Positions 33,451-42,200 of a DNA stretch of 64,000 bases are shown here, in pieces. The DNA comes from MKUN01 sp964481425 (lineage in GTDB: Bacteria > Bacteroidota > Bacteroidia > Chitinophagales > Chitinophagaceae): positions 62,001 through 126,000 of the forward strand of contig CAYZTM010000006.1 in NCBI GenBank assembly GCA_964481425.1. Direction: 5' to 3'. The position numbers were made by a program, and so were the translations under genes. The notes under the pieces are model-generated. The model saw only the letters and a list, made by a program, of their open reading frames with translations. It was not told the DNA's origin and did not search any database. Every line of letters begins with the position of its first letter. Position 1 is the stretch's first letter.

Positions 33451-35645
33451 TCTTCATCATCTTTATTACGAACGATAATGTCCCATCCTTTCGGACAAGT
33501 TTCAGTACTAAGCATGATCTTAGCCCCAACCGCCCGCAGTTCGATGCAGGCGTAATGCGTACCAAGCCGGAGCTTTTCGATCCTTATCCACTCTACATTT
33601 TGTGGGAAAGCAGGCCGATGGAATATAACCCTTTTGTTCTTCGCATCTATTTCTATACCCAGGCAGGCTTCAACCAGCATAAAAACCGCAGCCACCGACC
33701 ATGCTTGTGGCGAACACGCCACCGGGTAGCCCGTGGGGCCTTCACCCGGTCTGCGTTCAAAACCACAAAACAGCTCAGGCAACCGTTGCACTTCAATATA
33801 CAACGATGCTTCGAAGAGGGCAGTAACCACGCGCTGCAGTTCCTGTTCCAGCCCATACGCCGAGAAGCCGACCGCAATGATCGAATTGTCATGCGGCCAT
33901 ACCGAGCCGTTATGATAGGACATAGGGTTGTACCGCTTTTCCTTACTGCTCAGGGTTCGTATACCCCAACCTGAGAACATATCATCAGCAAGCAGTGCTT
34001 TCGCCACTTTCACGGCCTTGTCCTCATCGGCTATGCCTGAATACAGGCAATGTCCTGCATTGGATGATACAACCCGGCAGGGTCTTTTATCATCATCCAG
34101 GGCCAGCACATAGCACTGCATCTCCTCATCCCAGAAATCTTTATTGAATTTTTCTTTCAATAGCCCGGCCTGCTGCCACAGTCCGGTAGCCATCTTATGG
34201 TAGCCAAGTGAGGTAGCCATTTCCGCAGCCATTATTTTAGCATCATAAACATATCCCTGTACTTCGCACAAGGCTACGGGTGCCGTGGCCAGTTCCCCGT
34301 TTTTATGCGAAATGCTGTCATGCGAGTCCTTCCACCCCTGGTTTACAAGTCCGTCTTCGCTCTCGTTTTTGTAATCCACATAACCATCGCCATCCTTATC
34401 TCCATATTTATCGATCCAATCAAGCGCAGCGGTAATATTTGGCCAAATTTTTTTGATCGTTGCACCATCATTTGTACGGTGATAGTAGGCACCCGCGAGT
34501 ACCACGAATAGTGGTGTAGCATCTACAGAACCATAGTACTTGCCGAAAGGCACCTCATTCAATACCGCCATCTCGCCATTCCTCACTTCGTGGATGATCT
34601 TGCCCGGTTCCGCCTGGCGATAAGGATCTGATTCGGTGGCTTGGCTCTTCGCCAGGAACATCAGCACATCCCTGGCTATCTGCGGCGACACCCATAGTAA
34701 TTGCAGCGCGGTAATAATACCATCTCGTCCAAAGGCAGTATTATACCAGGGCACACCTGCATAAGGATATTTACCGTACGGCGTATCGGCAAGTAAAGAT
34801 CTGATATCAAGATTCGCTCGCCGTATCCATTCATCGAACTGTTCATTCGAGGTAGTAACCGAAGAAATAAGGTCATTCAGTGCCTCTTGCTCGCTATCAA
34901 GCAGCCCTTTTGCCGCAAAAAAATGGATCTTGTCTCTTTTTTCATGGCCGGACAGGAATTGCAGGTTGTAATTCAATTGTACTGAAGCATGCGGTTTTAG
35001 CTCTACCCTGAAAATGGCCTTATTATTAGTTTCCCATTCGTCAGGCTTCCTGTCAAACCACGCTTTGGTAAAACGTTTTATATTGTCCAGCCCTATATAG
35101 CCTATACTGATGGTATGGTCTGCAAGGTGCCTAACCTGGAATATTTCGCCATGCTTTGCACGCTTCATTCCCCGTACTTCAAAAATATCCTTGAAATCCG
35201 CATTTATATAAAAAGATGCATCAAACTCATGATACTCACGACCATAGTTATAAAACGTTATCTGTTCATAACAGGCGCCATTCCTGATAAACTTGCTGCG
35301 GCCTATGTATACATGCCCCTTCGTCAGAATGATCTCACCCTTGCTGTTTATAAGCCCGGGGTTCGTAAGGTCCACTGACAATATCTCATTTGCTTCTTTT
35401 ACCGACGAACTTAATAGCAAAGGCCTGTGGTTGTTGATGCGGAATTCAAGGTCATTCACAAAACGGGTACCCCTGTAATAGATGCCTTGCACCTCCTCAC
35501 CCAATTGTTTGATATCTCCCCAACGATCAAAGATGCCGAAGGTATCAATGTGGTTCAAAGTATAGGTTCGGTCGTCTGCATAGGTTGAGTTGACAGAGAT
35601 GTAGAACCTGTTCTCAAACTGTATTATATCATTGTTCGTATTCAT
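33447..35645 (-). CDS. Amylo-alpha-1,6-glucosidase (glycogen debranching type)
   Basis: A 732-residue cytoplasmic protein. The N-terminal beta domain (about 1-240) is the bacterial glycogen-debranching N-terminal type (RFYISVNSTYADDRTYTLNH). The (alpha/alpha)6 catalytic domain starts around YGKYPYAGVPWYNTAFGRDG (297-316), and the region MSYHNGSVWPHDNSIIAVG carries likely acid residues. Related GH133 enzymes hydrolyse alpha-1,6 branch glucose in glycogen; some family members act on other glycans. It follows a GT4 glycosyltransferase after 27 bases, suggesting a two-gene alpha-glucan operon. Convergent with murA, overlapping its stop. Confidence 0.85.
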   Translation of the reverse strand: MNTNNDIIQFENRFYISVNSTYADDRTYTLNHIDTFGIFDRWGDIKQLGEEVQGIYYRGTRFVNDLEFRINNHRPLLLSSSVKEANEILSVDLTNPGLINSKGEIILTKGHVYIGRSKFIRNGACYEQITFYNYGREYHEFDASFYINADFKDIFEVRGMKRAKHGEIFQVRHLADHTISIGYIGLDNIKRFTKAWFDRKPDEWETNNKAIFRVELKPHASVQLNYNLQFLSGHEKRDKIHFFAAKGLLDSEQEALNDLISSVTTSNEQFDEWIRRANLDIRSLLADTPYGKYPYAGVPWYNTAFGRDGIITALQLLWVSPQIARDVLMFLAKSQATESDPYRQAEPGKIIHEVRNGEMAVLNEVPFGKYYGSVDATPLFVVLAGAYYHRTNDGATIKKIWPNITAALDWIDKYGDKDGDGYVDYKNESEDGLVNQGWKDSHDSISHKNGELATAPVALCEVQGYVYDAKIMAAEMATSLGYHKMATGLWQQAGLLKEKFNKDFWDEEMQCYVLALDDDKRPCRVVSSNAGHCLYSGIADEDKAVKVAKALLADDMFSGWGIRTLSSKEKRYNPMSYHNGSVWPHDNSIIAVGFSAYGLEQELQRVVTALFEASLYIEVQRLPELFCGFERRPGEGPTGYPVACSPQAWSVAAVFMLVEACLGIEIDAKNKRVIFHRPAFPQNVEWIRIEKLRLGTHYACIELRAVGAKIMLSTETCPKGWDIIVRNKDDED

Positions 35646-35672
35646 TACCGGTTATTCGCAAATGAGCCAACG

Positions 35673-36749
35673 TCAGGCAATGGCTGCTGGCTTTACACTC
35701 AGGTCGAAGACCTTCTTCAGGGCATGTTGTTCTGAGATCATTTCATATATCCTCACGTAGTCCTTTGCCATCCGTTCAGCAGTAAAACAGCCTTCAAACA
35801 GGGCACGGCAACCGTGTCGGCTTATCAATGGCAACTTCGATACAGCAGTCACAGCATCCTCCACATTATCTACAACATATCCATTCCGGCCATCTTTAAT
35901 GATCTCCGGCACTGAGCCCAGGGGAAAAGCAATAACAGGTGTGCCGCAGGCCATGGCTTCGATCAATACCATCCCAAACGGTTCAGGCCAGTCGATCGGG
36001 AATAACAGCGCTGCTGCATCGCCCAGGAATTTTCCCTTTTCCGCATCACCTATCTCGCCGATGAATTCTATCAAGGGATGGTCCATCATTGGCTTGATGT
36101 AGTCATTATAGTAGTCCAGGTCTACTCTATCTACCTTGGCGGCTATCTTTAGCGGTACACCACTTTGTTTTGCTATTTCAATGGCCCTGTCCGGTCGCTT
36201 CTCAGGAGATATACGTCCCAGGAAGGCTAGGTATCCTCCGTCGCCGCTCCCTTGTTGGTACAGTTCTGCCGGCAGGCCATGATAAATCGTATCGACCCAA
36301 TTAGCAAAGGGCAATGGCCTGCGCTGATCGTTCGATATGGAAACAACAGGCATTTGTCCAAACTTTGTATAGAGACGCTTCAACTCCGGCAGGTCCATTC
36401 TTCCATGCAGCGTGGTAATATGAGCATACTTTCCCAGGCCCGATAGTGGGAAATGCAGGTAGTCGTTGTGGAAATGAATGATATCAAATTCTCCCGAATG
36501 CTCATATAGTTCCTGTAATTGCAGGATATGATACGTATACGGATCTATACATTGTTCATTTAACCTTGTTGCCCTGTCGCATATTTCGTAAAGTGTTGCT
36601 TTTGTGATAGAGTCGCCTGTACCGAACAATGTTACTTCGTGACCTTGCCTGACCAGTTCTTCGACGAGATAAGAGACCACTCGTTCTGTACCGCCATACT
36701 TTTGAGGTGGCACAGATTCATATAAAGGCGGAATTTGCGCTATTTTCAT
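35673..36749 (-). CDS. GT4-family glycosyltransferase
   Basis: A 358-residue GT-B enzyme. The start is the ATG at 36749, giving MKIAQIPPLYESVPPQKYGG, the conserved start of this family. The longer frame to 36845 runs through a terminator hairpin and is rejected. The acceptor domain has GTERVVSYLVEELVRQGHEV. The donor domain has FLGRISPEKRPDRAIEIA and PEPFGMVLIEAMACGTPVIA, the GT4 E-x7-E motif. Sugar and acceptor cannot be told. Co-orientation with the debranching enzyme suggests an alpha-glucan or osmolyte pathway. No membrane segment or signal peptide is seen. Confidence 0.85.
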   Translation of the reverse strand: MKIAQIPPLYESVPPQKYGGTERVVSYLVEELVRQGHEVTLFGTGDSITKATLYEICDRATRLNEQCIDPYTYHILQLQELYEHSGEFDIIHFHNDYLHFPLSGLGKYAHITTLHGRMDLPELKRLYTKFGQMPVVSISNDQRRPLPFANWVDTIYHGLPAELYQQGSGDGGYLAFLGRISPEKRPDRAIEIAKQSGVPLKIAAKVDRVDLDYYNDYIKPMMDHPLIEFIGEIGDAEKGKFLGDAAALLFPIDWPEPFGMVLIEAMACGTPVIAFPLGSVPEIIKDGRNGYVVDNVEDAVTAVSKLPLISRHGCRALFEGCFTAERMAKDYVRIYEMISEQHALKKVFDLSVKPAAIA

Positions 36750-36808
36750 TCGACATACGATCACGATTTTTATGGTGATACCCCTGAACCGGATAAAATC
36801 TATGCCAC

Positions 36809-36842
36809 AAAAAAAATCCCACAGACTGCTCTGCGGGATTTT
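36809..36842 (-). terminator. Terminator of the MBL-rhodanese gene
   Basis: A 12-bp stem with one mismatch (AAAATCCCRCAG and complement, 6-base loop) is followed on the minus strand by T8. It lies 63 bases after the stop at 36905. Confidence 0.8.
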
Positions 36843-36904
36843 CAAATTTTAGCTAATAATTCGCTCTACATTAATAACGTAGCCATTACAATATTATTAT
36901 ACGG

Positions 36905-38308
36905 TTATACTACTTCCTGTTTGGGTGTTACAGTAGGTATATTTTTCACCTGCTTTATCTTGCTGTAGCCACCCAATACATTTCTCAGGTTATGATAACC
37001 CTGCCTTTTAAGCAATGAAGCTGCGATAACTGAGCGGTAACCGCCTGCACAGTGTATATACAGGTTGTTCTCCGAATCGATAACAGCCACATTTACCGGG
37101 TCCATCAGGGTATCGAGCGGTGCATTCCTGGCGCCCTTCACATGCCCTGCAGAGAATTCGGTCACTTTCCGTACATCCACTACTTCCAGCCTGTTGTCAT
37201 GCGGCATGTCCATTGCCAGCTCGTCCGGCTCTATATCAATGATCATATCTATTGGCTCCCCGGCTTCCTTCCACTGCTCAAAACCACCATTGAGGTAACC
37301 CACAACCTTATCTATACCAACCCTGGCCAGGCGCACTACACTCTCCTTTTCTTTTCCCGTTTCTGTCACCAGCATCAACGGCTGATCGAAAGGCAATAAA
37401 CTGCCCGCCCACTCTGCAAACCTGCCTTCAAGACCTATGTTAATAGACTCAGGTACAAAACCTTCGGTAAATACAGTTGCGGGACGGGTGTCCAATATCC
37501 ACACACCCTCCTCCAGTTTTTCTTTTAGTTCGTTTACCGACAAAGCTTGTAATCCCTGCTCCATCACCTCATCCAGTGCCGTGTAGCCTTCCTTGTTGAT
37601 ACGCGCATTTATGGGGAAATATGCAGGTGGCGTTGATAATCCGTCAGTAACGGTCTTGATAAAATCCTCCTTGCTCATATCCTGCAATGCATAATTGCTT
37701 TGCTTCTGTGCAGCTATGGTGCTAAACGTTTCGGGGCCTAAAGCCTTTCCGCAAGACGAGCCCGGCCCGTGGGCAGGATATACGATCACATGGTCCTCCA
37801 GCGTCTTTATCTTATTGTTCAGGCTCTCATACATCATCCCGGCCAGTTCCTCTTTACTCATATTACCGCTAAAGAGGTCCGGGCGGCCTACATCACCCAC
37901 AAAAAGGGTGTCGCCGGTAAACACACAATACGGTTTGCCTTCTTCATCAGAGAGCAGGTAGCAGGTACTTTCAAGGGTATGGCCTGGTGTGTGCAATACT
38001 TTGATCCTGAGTTTTCCGATGCTGAATTCTTCACCGTCCTTTGCCAGGTGAAAAGGAAACTTAGCATTGGTCTGCGGGCCGTATACTATGGGAGCACCGG
38101 TCTTTTTCGAAAGTTCCAAATGACCACTCACAAAATCGGCATGGAAATGTGTTTCGAAGATGTACTTTATGGTCACACCCCTTTCCTTTGCCATGTCGAT
38201 ATACATATCCACATCCCGCAGGGGATCTATTACCGCTGCTTCACCTTCGCTACTGATAAAATAGGCTGCTTCACTCAGGCAGCCGGTATATAATTGTTCT
38301 ACTTGCAT
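36905..38308 (-). CDS. Metallo-beta-lactamase hydrolase fused to two rhodanese domains (persulfide dioxygenase-like)
   Basis: A 467-residue cytoplasmic sulfur-metabolism enzyme. The start is the ATG at 38308 (MQVEQLYTGCLSEAAYF), since upstream residues do not fit the family. The MBL domain (1-230) has THFHADFVSGH with metal ligands His54, His56, Asp58 and His63, then HTPGHTLESTCY and FTGDTLFVGDVGRPD, typical of ETHE1-like persulfide dioxygenases. Rhodanese domain 1 (about 255-345) lacks the catalytic Cys: its loop reads VTETGKEKES. Domain 2 (about 365-455) keeps it in YIHCAGGYRS. Family members oxidise glutathione persulfide or transfer sulfane sulfur; only one sulfurtransferase site is predicted here. 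Confidence 0.87.
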   Translation of the reverse strand: MQVEQLYTGCLSEAAYFISSEGEAAVIDPLRDVDMYIDMAKERGVTIKYIFETHFHADFVSGHLELSKKTGAPIVYGPQTNAKFPFHLAKDGEEFSIGKLRIKVLHTPGHTLESTCYLLSDEEGKPYCVFTGDTLFVGDVGRPDLFSGNMSKEELAGMMYESLNNKIKTLEDHVIVYPAHGPGSSCGKALGPETFSTIAAQKQSNYALQDMSKEDFIKTVTDGLSTPPAYFPINARINKEGYTALDEVMEQGLQALSVNELKEKLEEGVWILDTRPATVFTEGFVPESINIGLEGRFAEWAGSLLPFDQPLMLVTETGKEKESVVRLARVGIDKVVGYLNGGFEQWKEAGEPIDMIIDIEPDELAMDMPHDNRLEVVDVRKVTEFSAGHVKGARNAPLDTLMDPVNVAVIDSENNLYIHCAGGYRSVIAASLLKRQGYHNLRNVLGGYSKIKQVKNIPTVTPKQEVV

Positions 38309-38385
38309 GCTTACTTCAGATTTATTGAAACATTTACAGGGCCATCCGATATCCTGCAAACACCGTAAAATTACACAATCCCCGT

Positions 38386-39087
38386 TTAGTCCCTGTTACG
38401 ATTTACAAATACCAATATATAGTAAAGCAATGTGGCCACAGAGCTTATGGCAGCTACTACATAGGTGCGGGCAGCCCATTTGAGGGCATCGGCTGCCTTA
38501 TCGTGTTCATCACGACCGGTAAGGCCCGTCGACTCCATCCATTTCAGCGCCCTTGCGCTGGCATCATACTCCACGGGCAGGGTAACCAAAGCAAAAATGG
38601 TTGAAACGGAAAACAAAATGATACCAATGAGCAGCACCACCTGGTTACCACCGCCAAAGCCCATTACACCAAGCCCCGCCAGTATGATCCATTGTGATAG
38701 GGTGCTGCTGATATTCACTACAGGTACCAGTGCCGAGCGCAGGCCCAGCATACTATACGACCGGGCATGCTGCACAGCGTGCCCGCACTCATGGGCGGCC
38801 ACCGCGGCCGAGGCTATACTGTGCCCGCTATACACGTCAGGGCTAAGGTTCACTGTCTTTTCCGCAGGATTATAATGGTCGCTCAGCATTCCGCCCACAC
38901 TTACCACCTGCACATCATAGATACCATTTTCATGTAGCATCCTTTCCGCAACTTCCTTACCGCTAAGGCCGGCATGGAGCGGTAGTTCACCATATTGCTT
39001 AAACTTACTTTTTAATGTATTGCTCACTGCCATACCCACCAGGAACAGTATCCCGGCCAATACCCAGTAGCCCATATATGCACCCAT
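38386..39087 (-). CDS. YugP-type membrane zinc metallopeptidase
   Basis: A 233-residue integral membrane protein of the Zn_peptidase_2 (YugP) family. The N-terminal membrane segment covers about 5-23. The zinc motif HECGH is at 99-103 within AAHECGHAVQHA, followed by two closely spaced membrane segments (about 125-175: VVNISSTLSQWIIL, VVLLIGIILFSVSTIF) and a last one at the C terminus. YDASARALKWMESTGL is a family box. Substrates are unknown. It has no operon partner and diverges from tamB across a 141-base gap with no clear promoter. Confidence 0.87.
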   Translation of the reverse strand: MGAYMGYWVLAGILFLVGMAVSNTLKSKFKQYGELPLHAGLSGKEVAERMLHENGIYDVQVVSVGGMLSDHYNPAEKTVNLSPDVYSGHSIASAAVAAHECGHAVQHARSYSMLGLRSALVPVVNISSTLSQWIILAGLGVMGFGGGNQVVLLIGIILFSVSTIFALVTLPVEYDASARALKWMESTGLTGRDEHDKAADALKWAARTYVVAAISSVATLLYYILVFVNRNRD

Positions 39088-39228
39088 CTTTCGTCTTTTA
39101 TACTACAGTATCATCAAATTACTTACCAATGTAAAAATGGCAGGAAAAAGCTCCCAAATGGCTGATTTTGAGGCCAAAAAGACGGTCACAAATCTTGCAG
39201 GTACAATTTTTTTATCTACCCCAGATGC

Positions 39229-42200
39229 ATGCACAAAGTACTGAAAACAATAGGTTACATATTAGGAAGCATTTTCATATTGCTACTACTACTTATTATT
39301 TTCCTTAATACCCCATATGCCAAGCACCTGATCAGGGATAAAGCGGTCGCCTTCCTGAGGAAAAAGCTTAAAACGGAAGTATATATTGGCGAATTGGGCT
39401 ACGGATTACCCAAAATGGTGGTACTCAAAGATGTCCTTTTTAAAGACCAAGCCCGGGACACGCTTTTGGCTGCTCATGAGTTGAGAGTGGATATCGACAT
39501 GCTGAAGCTCTTAAAAAAGCAGGTTTCCATCAGCCGGGTGCATCTTGCCGGCATTCGCGCCCATGTGTACCGCAACGCACCGGATACCAATTTCAATTTC
39601 ACTTACATCATCAATGCTTTTTCGGGAAGCAAACCGAAGGAGGAAAAATCTAAAGCAGTAAAAGATACATCATCCGCTCCCTTCGTGATCGATATCAGGA
39701 AGCTGGTGCTCGACGATATTCACATCCGCTTCGATGACTACACCGGGGGCACACGCCTGGCGCTCGACCTCGATAAGCTAAACCTTGGTATAAAGAAGAT
39801 GGACCTCGATAGCCTCGATTTTAAATTGAAGGACCTGTCCGTCTCAGGCTTGAGAACGGTATTCCTGCAAGACACTTCTTATTTGCCCGCCAAACCTGAC
39901 ACCGGTAGTTCGAACCCGCAATTTCGCCTGTCCGCCGACAATATAGACCTACAGCATATTGCTGTTCACTATGGCAATGACCTTAACAAGATGCTATTCG
40001 ACCTGCACCTGGGCAAACTGGAACTGCAACCGAAACTCTTTGACCTGGCGGCGCAAAAAGCCGAACTCGATAAACTTCAGCTCGACTCAACACAGGTGAA
40101 GATCGTAATGGGCCCCACTTCTGATATCCCTGCAAAGGCGCATATGGTCGCCGATACCCTGCCACAAAGCAACTGGCATATAATAGCCCACCAAATACAA
40201 CTCAAAGGCATCAACTTTGCCATGGACAATGACAATGAGCCCCGCCAAAAGGCAGGTATGGATTACGCCCACCTCAACGTCACAAAGCTGGCCCTGGAGG
40301 CCAATAACATACTTTACACAGGTGATACCATAAACGGCGATATAAAGCATTTGTCGGCCAAAGAGCAAAGTGGCCTCGACCTGTACGAACTGCACACCCG
40401 CTTTGCCTACAACCCTAGGGGCGCCGCCCTCAAAGACCTGTACCTGCAAACGCCCAATACAATATTGCAGCACTATGTACAGGTAGCTTATCCCTCCCTT
40501 GATGCCTTAAAAAACAACATGGGGAGCATGATGCTGGCGCTGAAACTGGAGAACAGTATCATAGGCATCCAAGACATATTATTATTTGCTCCTCAACTGC
40601 AAGAACAGGATCTTCTAAAACGCAACCGCAATGGCAGGTTAAAGCTCGATGCTGCTATTTACGGCTACATGCGCGGGCTCAATATCAACGAACTGAAATT
40701 GTCAGGCCTCGGGAATACGGTAGTTGATATCAACGGTAAACTGGACGGCCTGCCGGATGCGGACAAACTCCATTACGATCTTAATATAACACAGCTGCAG
40801 TCATCGCGCAACGATATTGAAGACTTCGTCCCTGCCCGGGAGCTCTCACAAATACGTCTTCCTAACAAGTTCTCTATAAAAGGCACTGTATCAGGAACAA
40901 CAAAAGATTATAAGCCCGTCCTTATCCTTACCAGTACCGATGGCAATGCAGCCCTGAAAGGCTATGTCAATATGTCGCCCGGCAAAGGAAAAGAACATTA
41001 CGACCTGTTAGTAAAAACCCAAAGCCTTGATCTCGGTCGCATATTAAAAAAGGATACCCTAATAGGCGAGGTCACAGCGGATATTTCGATCAGGGGCAAG
41101 GGTCTTGATCTAAATACCATGACGGCCGCGCTCGATGGTGCGATACAGAGTGCAAACCTTAAAGGATATACATACCACGACATTAAGATAAAAGGCAAAG
41201 TAGCCGACAAACAAGCCGACATAAAATTGAATTCCAACGACCCCAACGCCCGGCTATCAATTGATGCTCATGCAGACCTGCGTGGTAAATATGCAGCCCT
41301 AAAGGGCACCCTGCAGATGGATAGTATTGATTTCCGGGCCATTCACCTGTATAAGACAGCCTTACGTACACGGGGCATTATAGATATTGACTTCCCGGAA
41401 CTAAACCCTGACTACCCAGATGGCATATTGGTATGGCGCAATCCCGTTATAGCAGCAAACGGACAGCGTTACACTACCGATAGCTTGTATGTCTCCTCAA
41501 AACCTTCAGCTGATACGGGTCAGAACATTGTTTTGGATTTTGATGCCTTGAAAGCGCATATTACCGGCAAAACACCGCTTACAAAACTTGGCGATATCAT
41601 ACAGGAGAATGTCAACCGGCACTATATGGGCACAGACACAACAAATGGTTTTGCCTCCCTGAAGCACCCGGTAAATACCGACTCCATACCCTCGGATTAT
41701 GAATTAGACCTCACGGCTAATGTATCTGACAGGCCCATACTACATGGCATACTGCCTGATCTAAAGTCCCTGGACACCGTACATATAGACGGCAAACTAA
41801 AACCCAGCCTGATGGTGCTGAACATCATTATGCCACAGATTACCTATGGCAGCAATGAGATCAACAAAGCAGAGGCCCATGTCAACGGCAGCGACTCTTC
41901 CATGACCTACAAGGTGACGGCAGATGAAATAAGTGCCGGTAGCCTGCACTTCTTCAAGACCACGGCAAGCGGTGACATCACATCAAACTCTGTCAGCGCA
42001 AACCTCAGTATTGCCGATTCTGCAGATAAAGAACGTTTTGCACTTGCCGCATCCGTAGCACAGCAGGGTGATACTCAAGTGATACAGTTAGGCCCCGGAC
42101 TTGTGTTGAACTATGATACATGGAATGTATCAGAACCCAATAAAATAGCCATCGCTAAAGAGGGGCTGTATGTACAGAATTTTGGTATAAGCAACGGCGG

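Noticed and set aside
36750..36845. Extended N terminus of the GT4 glycosyltransferase
   Set aside because: The extra 32 codons run through the terminator hairpin of the upstream gene.
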